NCBI GenBank assembly: GCA_030616165.1
Contig: JAUWXV010000043.1
Location: 1 to 20,183, forward strand
Reading direction: 5' to 3'
DNA length: 20,183 bases
From: a bacterium
Lineage (GTDB): Bacteria; SM23-31; JAUVVT01
Position numbers and translations under genes: made by a program. Each line of letters begins with the position of its first letter. Within the stretch, counting starts at the first letter, position 1. Positions 6,446-14,476 of this stretch are shown here, piece by piece. The notes under the pieces are model-generated. The model was not told where the DNA came from and searched no databases. It saw only the letters and a list, made by a program, of their open reading frames with translations.

Positions 6446-7025
6446 TAAGTTCCCTCTTGTGTCCCGGCTTCTGGTTGTGTTAAAGTTTTTGCCAAGTCAT
6501 CTTATGGATGACGAGAAGGTTCCGCCATAGTCCGCAATAGCGGATCCTCCTAATGCGGATTTAAGCCTGAAAAAAAGAAGGTAACATTTTAAAAAAAAAA
6601 TAAGTTTACCTGAGGGATTTTTTATCGGATTGAGCGATTGATTGGGCTGTAACTTAACATTTACTATTTTGCTCTTAATGATCCACGAGTCAAAAACGCA
6701 CTATCTTCCATATCACGTAATGCATCATTTGCTGCAGGACGTAATTCTTATAAATAAGCAGTTGTTGCTTTTTGTTGATCAACGTCAATTTCTAATTTTT
6801 GAAGAACTTGAGGAAAATATCCGCTTGTCGGATCATATAAAAACTTAAAAAGGTCATCTAATTTAAGTAATAAGATATTCACTGAGATTTTATTTCGAAT
6901 CAATCGATTGCGTTGCTAATCAAAGTAATGCTACACTTTCTCATAATAAACGTTGGACAGGTGTCTCCAGTCATCCTATTTTAAGGGAAAAACATCTTAA
7001 TCAGAAAGAAATAGATAATATTATT
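6446..7025. other. Non-coding stretch with gene remnants
   Basis: No intact gene. It contains an inverted repeat around 6529-6561 (TCCGCAATAGCGGATCC followed by TAATGCGGA), a minus-strand remnant (listed separately), and a plus-strand open stretch ending at TAA 7026-7028 that reads FESIDCVANQSNATLSHNKR followed by WTGVSSHPILREKHLNQKEI. The latter has no start or ribosome site and I cannot assign it. Confidence 0.35.
6664..6914 (-). pseudogene. Unassigned gene remnant with an internal stop
   Basis: The minus strand reads KLDDLFKFLYDPTSGYFPQV, then LQKLEIDVDQQKATTAYL, an in-frame TAA, and ELRPAANDALRDMEDSAFLT, stopping at TAG 6664-6666. Composition and continuity across the stop look like real protein. 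No start or ribosome site is seen upstream. Further left on the same strand, in another frame, is SALGGSAIADYGGTFSSS (about 6496-6560), which may belong to the same decayed gene. I do not recognise the family. Confidence 0.35.
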
Positions 7026-7136
7026 TAAAATAGTAAAAAAAAATCAGTTGCACTTAATGGAAAAATTGTTAGTTTTCATTTAAAATATAACCGAAACTCA
7101 TACCAAATTCATATTTGATTTTAATATGGGGAATAT
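7026..7136. repeat. 110-bp direct repeat, copy 2
   Basis: This is the counterpart of 5551-5660 in the same orientation, with one extra A in the run at about 7036-7044. The flanks differ on both sides (GATTATT-type sequence to the left, AGGAATAATAG to the right), so the duplicated unit is well bounded. No target-site duplication is evident. Confidence 0.9.
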
Positions 7137-7247
7137 AGGAATAATAGTTAATTAAGTTACATACCACTAATAATGTTTATATATTCTTTGTTTAATCAGT
7201 GTAATCCATGAAATCTTTTGCAATTAATATTTTATTATAGGAAATAT

Positions 7248-9086
7248 ATGCAAGCATATTACCATACATTTTACATTCCCGTTATGGGTACTGGTCATAC
7301 AGTTGACACACCTATTCGTGTCGCACATTTAGGTATTAATTCCGTTGTTTCACTTGTAGATGATATTCTGCTTGATAGAATTCGCAAATATTACAGTGAA
7401 AAATTTGGATTACCATATTTCAAGATTTTACCGGACGAGGAAGACGGAAGAGCTAAGAGGATTACAGCTTATCTTGATATGGTCAGGGAAATCGTTCATA
7501 TAAAAATGGAAGCTATCAAGAAACAGCCTTTTTTCACTTCCAGCGACAAAGTAAAATACTTTGAATTACTGCCTGATGAAAGTATATTGAAAAAATTGTA
7601 TAACAAGTTTTTCAAAATGAAAGAAGGGGATGAAAAAAGAGCACTGGAAGAAGAGCTGACGCATAAAATGCGACCCGGTTCTATAGATGTTAATATTATG
7701 GTTAAACTGGACAAAGTCAATTTTAACAACGGTAGTCCCTTAAGTGATAAATTCAGCGATGCCAAAGCTGCACTCAGAGGCTACGTTAACAGCAGTCTTA
7801 AGTCAGGCATAGTGTTTTCGGCTGGAATTAACCAAAGCTTGTTTAATTATATGACGCAGTTTAGTGATTTTTATAGAAACAAAGTTGGTGAAATTAAAAA
7901 GAGTATAATTTTGAAGGTTAGTGATTTCCGCTCTGCACTCATTCAGGGCAAATTAATGGCAAAGAAAGGATTAGAGGTTGCCGAATTTAGAATTGAATCA
8001 GGGCTCCACTGCGGCGGTCATGCCTTTCCTTCCAACGGATTTGTACTTCCATATATTCTTCAGGAATTCAAAGAAAAACGTGAACAGTTAGAAAAGATGT
8101 TTAAACCGCTAATAAAGAAATATTACAAAAAAATGGATTGGAAATATACGGAAACATCGATTAAGAATCGTCCGCTTATCACTGTGCAGGGGGGGATTGG
8201 TACTAATGGAGAAGTGCACAGGCTCCGTAAAGATTTTAATATAGACCTTACGGGCTGGGCAAGTCCTTTTCTGCTTGTTCCCGAAGCGACCTGCGTGGAT
8301 GCATCAACACGGGAAATTTTAAGAAAGGCAGGTAAAGAGGAACTTTACATAAGTGATGTTTCTCCGCTTGAGATTCCATTCAATAATGTGCGATGTTCAG
8401 GCTCGGAAATGTGGACACGCGAAAGAATAAAAAAAGGTAACCCGGGTTCTCCTTGTCCAAAAGGGCTTTTAATATCAAACACTGAATATACTGAAAAGCC
8501 AATATGTCTTGCATCAAGGCAGTATCAAAAGAAGAAATTAGAGGAGATAAGTAAACTGGAAATTTCAAACGATAAAAAAGAAAAATTATATGCACAGATT
8601 TTGGAAAAAACTTGCATCTGTGACCATTTGGGTAATGGAGCTCTTATTTCCCTTGGAATTGCGGAGGAGAATAACTCCCCCCAATCTATTTGCCCCGGTC
8701 CCAATCTCGCATGGTTTGATAGATTATACTCTTTAAAGGAAATGATTGACCATATTTACGGTAGGGGGGAATCTTTAGTTTTATCTGAACGTCCACATAT
8801 GTTTGCTAAAGAAATTGAGATGTATGTAGATTATTTTGAAAAACAAGTAACTCAGAGCAGTTATTCACTAAAAGAAATTAAAAATTTGAAAGAATCTAAG
8901 AAAAACCTTGAAGATGGTATGGACTTTTGCCTAAATATTGCAGAGAGACAGCCGTATGATGGGGAAAATCTGGCATCTATTCCTCCTTGCATAGAACAGC
9001 AAAGGTTGCGCTTAAAATCTATCTATGACGTGTTTGAAATGAATATCGAAAAAAAATGCTATATGAAAATAAATCATAGAACATAA
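7248..9086 (+). CDS. Large conserved cysteine-rich protein of unknown function
   Basis: 612 residues from the ATG at 7248 (an in-frame ATG also exists at 7218). I prefer 7248 because AGGA (7237-7240) lies seven bases upstream and because the MQAYYHTFYIPVMGTGHTVD start looks like the natural N-terminus. The protein is soluble, with no signal peptide or membrane helix. It has blocks that look strongly conserved: IPVMGTG near the start, SGLHCGGHAF (C255), ITVQGGIGTNGE, ASPFLLVPEATCVD (C349), PGSPCPKG (C403), CLASRQYQ (C420), TCIC (C456, C458) and SICPGPNLAWF (C482). I recall similar proteins annotated as hypothetical in Bacteroidota. The glycine-rich GGIGT block and the cysteines suggest a TIM-barrel or nucleotide/metal-binding enzyme, but this is inference. 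It stands alone, with a hairpin just downstream. Confidence 0.65.
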   Translation: MQAYYHTFYIPVMGTGHTVDTPIRVAHLGINSVVSLVDDILLDRIRKYYSEKFGLPYFKILPDEEDGRAKRITAYLDMVREIVHIKMEAIKKQPFFTSSDKVKYFELLPDESILKKLYNKFFKMKEGDEKRALEEELTHKMRPGSIDVNIMVKLDKVNFNNGSPLSDKFSDAKAALRGYVNSSLKSGIVFSAGINQSLFNYMTQFSDFYRNKVGEIKKSIILKVSDFRSALIQGKLMAKKGLEVAEFRIESGLHCGGHAFPSNGFVLPYILQEFKEKREQLEKMFKPLIKKYYKKMDWKYTETSIKNRPLITVQGGIGTNGEVHRLRKDFNIDLTGWASPFLLVPEATCVDASTREILRKAGKEELYISDVSPLEIPFNNVRCSGSEMWTRERIKKGNPGSPCPKGLLISNTEYTEKPICLASRQYQKKKLEEISKLEISNDKKEKLYAQILEKTCICDHLGNGALISLGIAEENNSPQSICPGPNLAWFDRLYSLKEMIDHIYGRGESLVLSERPHMFAKEIEMYVDYFEKQVTQSSYSLKEIKNLKESKKNLEDGMDFCLNIAERQPYDGENLASIPPCIEQQRLRLKSIYDVFEMNIEKKCYMKINHRT

Positions 9087-9138
9087 GAAATCATTTGTAT
9101 CAATAATCAAATTATAGAAAATGAAATAATCGAAAATA

Positions 9139-9169
9139 ATATTTAACCTGAATTATTCAGGTTAAATAT
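9139..9169. terminator. Hairpin with 14-bp perfect arms
   Basis: ATATTTAACCTGAA (9139-9152) and TTCAGGTTAAATAT (9156-9169) pair perfectly around a 3-base loop, 52 bases after the stop of the cysteine-rich gene. It overlaps the stop codon of the minus-strand symporter remnant. It probably served as a bidirectional transcription end. The stem is AT-rich and no clean T tract follows, so efficiency is uncertain. Confidence 0.5.
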
Positions 9170-9539
9170 GTAATGATTCTTTATATTCTAAATATTCTTT
9201 TTTGCCAAACCAGGGAGCTCCAACTTTATTATAAAACCTTACTTTTTTCGCAAGAAATTCATCATTTGGTTTTTCAATTAATGATATTATAATTCCAATT
9301 ATTGTAAGTATTTATGCTACGACACAGCAGTAAATGAACAGCCAGTCATGATTCTGAAACCACATTGGTAATGATTCATTAGCAAACTTTTTTAAGAAGA
9401 AGACCGACCATCCGGATGCTATTCCCAGAATTGCTGTAGTCCAGGAAGCCTTTTCTCCGGCTTTCCACCAGAGGAATCCACCATAATATTCGACAATATA
9501 AAAGAAGTGCCAACAGATATTGTATCTGTTATAAAAGGA
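9162..9539 (-). pseudogene. C-terminal remnant of a sodium:solute symporter
   Basis: The minus-strand frame reads FYIVEYYGGFLWWKAGEKAS, a membrane helix ending IYCCVVA, an in-frame TAA (9312-9314), then ILTIIGIIISLIEKPNDEFL and the cytoplasmic tail (FYNKVGAPWFGKKEYLEYKE). It ends at TAA 9162-9164. The WWKAGEKASW-like block, the last helix and the EKPNDE...FYNKV tail match the C-terminus of SSS-family transporters. A stop at 9540-9542 closes the frame upstream and the rest of the gene is absent. It differs in sequence from the intact symporter at 17137, so it is a separate paralogue rather than a recent copy. Confidence 0.8.
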
Positions 9540-9543
9540 TTAT

Positions 9544-10156
9544 TATCGATGATGTGTATTTGGATAAGTGATAAGTGCATAGAATTAATTATCCCAGATG
9601 AGTGTATATTTCATTTATTTCTTGTATTTACCTTAAAAATATACAAAATTATAATTGTAGTTTAACAATTTTATGGGCATCCCTATCATTGTGAAAAGCT
9701 AACATTAATAGATTTTGATATTAATTTTAATTTGAGAAAAATGAGATAATTTTTTATCTTGACAATATAAATATATTTTATTAATATGTATAGACATAAA
9801 GATTTTAGATTTTTTGAAGAAGTTCTTTTAATTTGTTGTTTTATTTTGTCTTACTTAAAAATAATGTCAAGTATGACATAGTTATTCCCCCATTCATAAA
9901 CTTATTTTTTTCTAACTTTTTACTGTAATTCTGTTATATTTTATAGATAATTAACGAAATATATTAAGTTTCGTTGGAATCTCGATTTGCTACAAATCTA
10001 ATATTTCAGAAAAGCTTAAAAGAACTTTTTAACTTTCCCATCAATATATTAATAAATATATTAAATTCTTCATTTTGCCTGTTAAGATGGAAAAATTTCT
10101 TATCGGGTGTACTAATGTTTAATACCCTGGAGTATTTAGTTAATGTATAGTCTAAG
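9544..10156. other. AT-rich intergenic stretch without a gene
   Basis: About 600 bases with no convincing reading frame on either strand. The only notable signal is the promoter-like pair at 9759-9787. The minus-strand frame at 10006-10236 overlaps the start of the next gene and has no protein-like features. Confidence 0.5.
9759..9787 (+). promoter_or_regulatory. Near-consensus sigma70-type promoter
   Basis: TTGACA (9759-9764), a 17-base spacer and TAATAT (9782-9787). It is the best -35/-10 pair in the stretch before the inositol-phosphate gene and would give a leader of roughly 380 bases. Chance occurrence in AT-rich DNA cannot be excluded. Confidence 0.4.
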
Positions 10157-10174
10157 ATGGAGGTAATATTGAAT

Positions 10175-11515
10175 ATGAAGGCATTAATAATAGCAGCAGG
10201 AAGGGGGATCAGACTCCAACATAATTTTTCACCCAAACCGTTAACTCCAATATTCGGTTTAACTCTTATTGAGAGGATTTTGTTAACAAGTAAACTAGCA
10301 GGAATTGATGAATTTGTGGTAATTGTTGGTTATAAATCTCATAAGATAATAAAAAAATTAGGTGGTGGAGAGAAATATGGTGTTAAAATTAAATATGTAA
10401 CTAATACTGAATGGGAAAAAGGGAATGGGATTTCAGTATTAAAAGGAAGAGAATATTTAAAGAATGAGAACTTTATCCTTTTGATGTCCGATCATCTTTT
10501 TAATGAGTCTATTTTGAAAAAACTAAAAGAGATTGAATTAAAAGACAACGATTGTGTGTTATGTATAGACCGCAATCTTAATGGTAAAAATTTAGACATT
10601 TCTGATGCTACCAAAGCCTGGGTTGAAAATGGTTCCATTAAAAAAATTGGGAAAGATATCGATAATTATAATGTTATAGATACTGGAATATTTTTATGCA
10701 GTCCTGAAATATTTGATGCATTAGAGGAAAGTGTGTCGAGGAGAGAATACTCCCTTTCTGCTGGTAATCAGATATTATCTGATAATGGGAATTTGAAAAT
10801 ACTTGACATTACTGGGAATTTTTGGGTAGATGTGGATGACGATGTATCTTTAAAAAGTGCAAAAAAAATTCTTATTAAGGATTTAACAAAACTAACCGAT
10901 GGTCCGATTTCAAAATTTTTAAACAGATTCTTTTCAACAAGAATCTCTTCAAAATTGGCAAATTATAATATTTTACCTAATCAACTTACAATATTCAGTT
11001 TTGTTATGGCATTACTGGCGGCTTTATTTTTCTATTTTGGAAATAGTTATATAGAAATAGTAATAGGAGGGATACTGGCACAATTTTCCTCAATAGTTGA
11101 TGGATGTGATGGAGAGATTGCACGGTTAAAGTTTAAATTCAGCGAATTTGGAACCTGGCTTGATAGAATTTTAGACCGATATGCTGATGGTCTTATAATA
11201 TTAGGTATTACCAATTACTGCTGGAGAACATCTTCAAATGAGTTAGTTTTGTTAATCGGATTTTTAGCATTAATTGGAACTTTTATGAATAGCTATTCTG
11301 CTATACCATATGATGAAATTTTTAAAAGGAGTAGTATACTGCATAGAAATTCTTTCAGATTGGGGCGCGATGTGAGATTATTTGTTGTGCTCATTGGTTC
11401 TATTTTAAATCAAATGTTTTTAACACTAATATTTTTTGCAGTAATCACAAATCTGGAATCAATACGAAGGTTGTTTGTTATAAAATATGAATATCGATTT
11501 AATGGAAGAAATTGA
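10175..11515 (+). CDS. Bifunctional inositol-1-phosphate cytidylyltransferase / CDP-alcohol phosphatidyltransferase (IPCT-DIPPS type)
   Basis: 446 residues from the ATG at 10175. The GGAGGT ribosome site (10159-10164) overlaps the earlier in-frame ATG at 10157, so the later start, MKALIIAAGRG, is preferred and matches the family. Residues 1-235 are a sugar-phosphate-type nucleotidyltransferase (AAGRGIRL, SPKPLTP, EKGNGISVLKG, LLMSDHLF, VIDTGIF, FWVDVDD). Residues 245-440 are a polytopic CDP-alcohol phosphatidyltransferase with the complete signature D-x2-D-G-x2-A-R-x8-G-x3-D-x3-D (DGCDGEIAR...GTWLDRILD). In characterised archaeal homologues (Archaeoglobus), the first domain makes CDP-inositol from CTP and inositol-1-phosphate, and the second joins it to another inositol-1-phosphate to give phosphorylated di-myo-inositol phosphate. 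The final product here could instead be an inositol lipid. No inositol-phosphate synthase gene is in the window. The next gene overlaps its 3' end by 29 bases. Confidence 0.88.
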   Translation: MKALIIAAGRGIRLQHNFSPKPLTPIFGLTLIERILLTSKLAGIDEFVVIVGYKSHKIIKKLGGGEKYGVKIKYVTNTEWEKGNGISVLKGREYLKNENFILLMSDHLFNESILKKLKEIELKDNDCVLCIDRNLNGKNLDISDATKAWVENGSIKKIGKDIDNYNVIDTGIFLCSPEIFDALEESVSRREYSLSAGNQILSDNGNLKILDITGNFWVDVDDDVSLKSAKKILIKDLTKLTDGPISKFLNRFFSTRISSKLANYNILPNQLTIFSFVMALLAALFFYFGNSYIEIVIGGILAQFSSIVDGCDGEIARLKFKFSEFGTWLDRILDRYADGLIILGITNYCWRTSSNELVLLIGFLALIGTFMNSYSAIPYDEIFKRSSILHRNSFRLGRDVRLFVVLIGSILNQMFLTLIFFAVITNLESIRRLFVIKYEYRFNGRN

Positions 11516-12062
11516 GTGCGAGATCAAGGAAGTTATCAAGAAATCTGAGATTCCGGAAGATTATCCGCATGCCAAGAATGTGAAGGAATGGGTGTTGAGA
11601 TTGAAGTCCGATGCAGATACTGCGCTTCAAATTGCCGCTCTTGCGCATGATATCGAAAGAGCAATATCAAATAGAAAGATTTTAAAAAATAATTTTAAAG
11701 ATTACGATAGTTTCAAGAAAGCACACTCCATAAATAGTGCAAAAATAACTCTGGAAATTTTAAATAAATTCCCTTTAAGTAAAGAGGTGAAAGATAAGGT
11801 TAGATATTTAATAGAGAATCATGAACTTGGTTCAGAAAATGACCAGGAACTTTCCGTTTTAAAGGATGCGGATAGTCTTTCCTTTTTTGAGGTCAATCTC
11901 CCTTTATACTTTCAGCGACACAATATAGATGATACACTTTTTAGAATGCAGTGGGGATACAGGAGAATTTCTGAAAGAGCAAAAGAGTTTTTAAAACAAT
12001 TCAAATATAAAAATGAAACATTGAATAATCTTTTAAAAGAGTTTATATATAATAATAAATAA
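11487..12062 (+). CDS. HD-domain metal-dependent phosphohydrolase-like protein
   Basis: 191 residues. It carries an HD-superfamily pattern: H28 (YPHAKNV), H54-D55 (LAHDIER), H80 (KAHSINSA), H112 (ENHE) and a distal Asp (D127 or D129 in KDADSLSFFE). These residues would bind a divalent metal pair and hydrolyse a phosphomonoester or phosphodiester. It is compact and soluble, with no partner domain. The start at 11487 lies inside the 3' end of the phosphatidyltransferase gene (29-base overlap), which implies co-transcription and translational coupling; a later ATG at 11502 is possible. Coupling to an enzyme that yields a phosphorylated inositol diester makes a role as the finishing phosphatase attractive, but that is inference. 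An unrelated nucleotide substrate is equally possible. Confidence 0.65.
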   Translation: MNIDLMEEIECEIKEVIKKSEIPEDYPHAKNVKEWVLRLKSDADTALQIAALAHDIERAISNRKILKNNFKDYDSFKKAHSINSAKITLEILNKFPLSKEVKDKVRYLIENHELGSENDQELSVLKDADSLSFFEVNLPLYFQRHNIDDTLFRMQWGYRRISERAKEFLKQFKYKNETLNNLLKEFIYNNK

Positions 12063-12167
12063 TCAGAGAAATGATTTTGGCTATCTAATTTATCCCATTT
12101 TTAACCATTTGATTTTTAAGATATTGGGCAATCAAATATTTCTGAAACTCTCATACATAAAAAATAC

Positions 12168-12196
12168 TTGAAAATTGGGATAAAGTTTATTAGATT
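12168..12196 (+). promoter_or_regulatory. Candidate promoter of pdxST
   Basis: TTGAAA (12168-12173), a 17-base spacer and TAGATT (12191-12196), about 35 bases before the pdxS start. Spacing and position are good; both hexamers differ slightly from consensus. No operator or riboswitch-like structure is seen in the short leader. Confidence 0.45.
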
Positions 12197-12230
12197 AAAA
12201 AAGATTTGAAATAAATATAGGAGATACAAT

Positions 12231-13112
12231 ATGGAGAAAGGGTCATTTGAAGTCAAGGTAGGATTGGCAGAGATGCTGAAGGGTGGAGTTATAATGGATA
12301 TAACGAATCCAGAGCAGGCAAAGATAGCCGAGGATTCAGGTGCCGTGGCAGTAATGGCTCTTGAAAAGATACCAGCAGATATAAGGAAATCTGGTGGGAT
12401 AGCCAGAATGGCTGACCCGGAGATTATAATGAGGATTCAAAAGATAGTTAGTATTCCTGTAATGGCGAAGTGCAGGATTGGTCACTTTGCAGAGGCACAG
12501 ATTCTTGAGGCACTCGGTGTAGATTTTGTTGATGAGAGTGAGGTTTTAACTCCTGCAGATGAGCAGAATCATGTAGATAAGCATAAATTCAAGGTCCCAT
12601 TTGTGTGTGGGGCAAGAAGTTTGGGTGAGGCTTTAAGGAGAATAGGAGAAGGGGCGGCTCTGATAAGAACAAAAGGAGAAGCCGGAAGTGGGAATATTGT
12701 GGAAGCTGTTCGGCATATGCGTTTAGTTATGAGTGAGATAAGAAAACTGACTGTTCTTGGAAATGAGGAACTGATGGCGGAGGCAAAAAGATTGGGTGCC
12801 CCTTACGAACTTGTGAAAAAGGTTGCAAAGTTAGGTAAACTACCCGTTCCAAACTTCGCTGCGGGTGGGGTTGCCACACCTGCCGATGCTTCACTGATGA
12901 TGCAGCTTGGTGCAGAGGCAGTCTTTGTAGGGTCCGGGATATTCAAATCAGAAGACCCTCCACAAAGGGCTAAAGCGATTGTTGAGGCTACCACTAACTT
13001 TGATAAGCCAGAAATTCTTGCCAAGGTTTCCTCCGGTTTAAAGGAGGCTATGGAAGGAATAGATATTCATGAGATTCCCGCTGAACAACAAATGCAAGTT
13101 AGAGGATGGTAA
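12231..13112 (+). CDS. pdxS: Pyridoxal 5'-phosphate synthase subunit PdxS
   Basis: 293 residues, the usual length for PdxS. It is the synthase subunit that builds PLP from ribose 5-phosphate, glyceraldehyde 3-phosphate and ammonia, in a dodecamer decorated with PdxT. The protein is nearly collinear with the Bacillus subtilis enzyme. D23 (VIMDIT), the first catalytic lysine K80 (VMAKCRIGH), the second lysine K148 ([19 protein letters not shown]) and the phosphate-binding loops [12 protein letters not shown] and VGSGIFKS are all present. The C-terminus ends EQQMQVRGW, the family's conserved tail. The start is supported by TAGGAGA (12218-12224). Six bases separate it from pdxT. It lacks the Ala after K80 seen in many relatives (Cys here), which is a tolerated substitution. 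Confidence 0.98.
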   Translation: MEKGSFEVKVGLAEMLKGGVIMDITNPEQAKIAEDSGAVAVMALEKIPADIRKSGGIARMADPEIIMRIQKIVSIPVMAKCRIGHFAEAQILEALGVDFVDESEVLTPADEQNHVDKHKFKVPFVCGARSLGEALRRIGEGAALIRTKGEAGSGNIVEAVRHMRLVMSEIRKLTVLGNEELMAEAKRLGAPYELVKKVAKLGKLPVPNFAAGGVATPADASLMMQLGAEAVFVGSGIFKSEDPPQRAKAIVEATTNFDKPEILAKVSSGLKEAMEGIDIHEIPAEQQMQVRGW

Positions 13113-13118
13113 ATAAAG

Positions 13119-13703
13119 ATGAATTCTATTTGCGTGGGAATTCTTGCTCTTCAGGGAGATTACGGCAAGCATAAAGAAAAGTGCGATTGGCTGGGAGTGG
13201 ATTCTATCTATGTCCGCTCTTCCGAAGAACTGAATCGCTGTACTCATCTAATTATTCCCGGAGGTGAATCTACCACTATCTCGAAATTGATGAAACTTTA
13301 CGGGATGGTAGATGAATTGAAAAAATTCGGGAAGGAAAAATATATCTGGGGTACCTGTGCTGGTATGATTCTCGTTGCAAAAAAGGTTGACGATACCAGA
13401 GTGGAAAATCTTGGACTTATAGATATTTATGTTCAAAGAAACGCATACGGCAGGCAAGTTGATTCTTTTATTACTGAAGAAAATTTACCTCTAATCGATG
13501 GAAAAGAGAAATTTAAACTCATATTTATAAGGGCACCTGTATTATTAGAATATGGTGATTCTGTTACACCCCTCGGCTTTGTTAATGAAATCCCTGTCAT
13601 TGCGAGAAATGACAATGTTTTAGTTTCATCTTTTCATCCTGAACTGACACCAGATTTAAGAATGCATTCATATTTTATTTTCAAAATGGGAAAGAAAAAA
13701 TAA
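13119..13703 (+). CDS. pdxT: Pyridoxal 5'-phosphate synthase glutaminase subunit PdxT
   Basis: 194 residues, the normal size for this class I glutaminase. It releases ammonia from glutamine and channels it to PdxS. The catalytic triad is complete: C80 in WGTCAGM, and H173 with E175 in SSFHPELT. The substrate-loop signature PGGESTTISKL (residues 48-58) is present. The N-terminus ICVGILALQGDY is typical. The ATG lies six bases after the pdxS stop without its own strong ribosome site, so translation is probably coupled to pdxS, which would keep the two subunits balanced. An intrinsic terminator follows 60 bases downstream and ends the operon. Confidence 0.97.
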   Translation: MNSICVGILALQGDYGKHKEKCDWLGVDSIYVRSSEELNRCTHLIIPGGESTTISKLMKLYGMVDELKKFGKEKYIWGTCAGMILVAKKVDDTRVENLGLIDIYVQRNAYGRQVDSFITEENLPLIDGKEKFKLIFIRAPVLLEYGDSVTPLGFVNEIPVIARNDNVLVSSFHPELTPDLRMHSYFIFKMGKKK

Positions 13704-13757
13704 TTTATTTTTGAAAGTATGGTTCATCAACGAAAGTTGTGGAGAAACAGTTTTACT

Positions 13758-13785
13758 AAAAAACCCGCTTAATGCGGGATTTTTT
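13758..13785 (+). terminator. Rho-independent terminator after pdxT
   Basis: A GC stem, CCCGC (13764-13768) and GCGGG (13774-13778), with a 5-base loop, extended by A6 on the left and a T-rich tract on the right (13780-13785). The A/T symmetry would let it act in both directions. This is the clearest intrinsic terminator in the window. Confidence 0.9.
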
Positions 13786-13910
13786 GTTTATGAAATAATG
13801 TTAAATTCTATATTTTTAATTTTCTCTTATCTATAAATTTTATATAAAATTTCTGTAAGATAGACATTCCTGCTCTGTCCCTCGTTATTCTGGTCAGACC
13901 CCAAGGCAAG

Positions 13911-14160
13911 CAAGAATGTCTGACCTACTATATTAATCATTATCAAATTTAAATATGTGAGTTTGCCTTTTTAAGATTATTTATTTCTATTAATTAGGGT
14001 AAGGCGTTCAAATGTTGATTGCTAATATCAAGGTCAGACAAGAATGTCTGACCTACTATATTAATCATTATCAAATTTAAATATGTGAGTTTGCCTTTTT
14101 AAGATTATTTATTTCTATTAATTAGGGTAAGGCGTTCAAATGTTGATTGCTAATATCAAG
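13911..14160. repeat. Perfect 122-bp tandem duplication (128-bp period)
   Basis: 13911-14032 and 14039-14160 appear identical over 122 bases, joined by GTCAGA. At the junction, AGGTCAGACA (14031-14040) and TGTCTGACCT (14045-14054) form a perfect 10-bp hairpin. The left edge has a split version, GGTCAGAC (13892-13899) and GTCTGACC (13918-13925). No reading frame is conserved. The unit is intergenic, between the pdxT terminator and the peptidase region. Confidence 0.95.
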
Positions 14161-14194
14161 TAAGATTAATATATTTTTTCAAAATTTATAATAA

Positions 14195-14238
14195 AATTTT
14201 ATTTTATAATTTGCCTTAAATAAAAATTTTTTTATATT
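14195..14238 (+). promoter_or_regulatory. Promoter-like block A (peptidase side)
   Basis: About 44 bases nearly identical to 17023-17067. It contains an AT-rich upstream part (AATTTTATTTTATAAT), TTGCCT (14211-14216) and TATATT (14233-14238) with a 16-base spacer. It lies directly before the peptidase 3' remnant and about 300 bases before the intact peptidase start. Its conservation in a second location ahead of a different gene supports a regulatory function. Confidence 0.6.
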
Positions 14239-14245
14239 TTAAAAA

Positions 14246-14476
14246 CTTCTACTGGTTCACGGGGATATACAATAATATATATCCGCGAAATACCATCAGA
14301 TTGGTTAATGCTTTTATCAAAGCGAATAAACAATTCGATTTCATAATTATGTCGTGAAGAGACACAGTTTTGGCAAATATAATCGCCATTATGTTCGTAT
14401 GCTTTGAGACTATTTATCAGAATATCTCCTCAGTAATTACCGCACCAACTTAGATATTTTCGAAGACGAAAAATAG
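14246..14476 (+). pseudogene. 3' remnant of a second S9 peptidase gene
   Basis: This segment aligns along its length with the last ~230 bases of the intact peptidase gene (about 16685-16916). Shared blocks include GAAATACCATCAGATT, TTTTGGCAAATATAATCGC, TACCGCACCAAC and TTCGAAGACGAAAAATAG. Frameshifts and stops (TAA, TGA) interrupt it, and the HGD-x-D motif is damaged just after the GGGGATATA equivalent. The stop codon position (14474-14476) is conserved. It is a dead paralogue in the same orientation as the intact gene, left after loss of its 5' part. Confidence 0.92.

Noticed and set aside
6642-6848. Plus-strand 68-codon frame
   Set aside because: It has no ribosome site and lies antisense to more protein-like text on the minus strand.
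9162-9539. Functional small membrane protein
   Set aside because: The frame has no start codon in a sensible place, an in-frame stop, and matches only the C-terminus of a much longer transporter.
13119-13703. Minus-strand frames across pdxT and pdxS
   Set aside because: They are shadows of two genes with complete catalytic motifs on the plus strand.
13911-14160. Possible riboswitch or tRNA region in the duplicated intergenic unit
   Set aside because: No cloverleaf or known aptamer core is visible; the only structure is the GTCAGAC palindrome.
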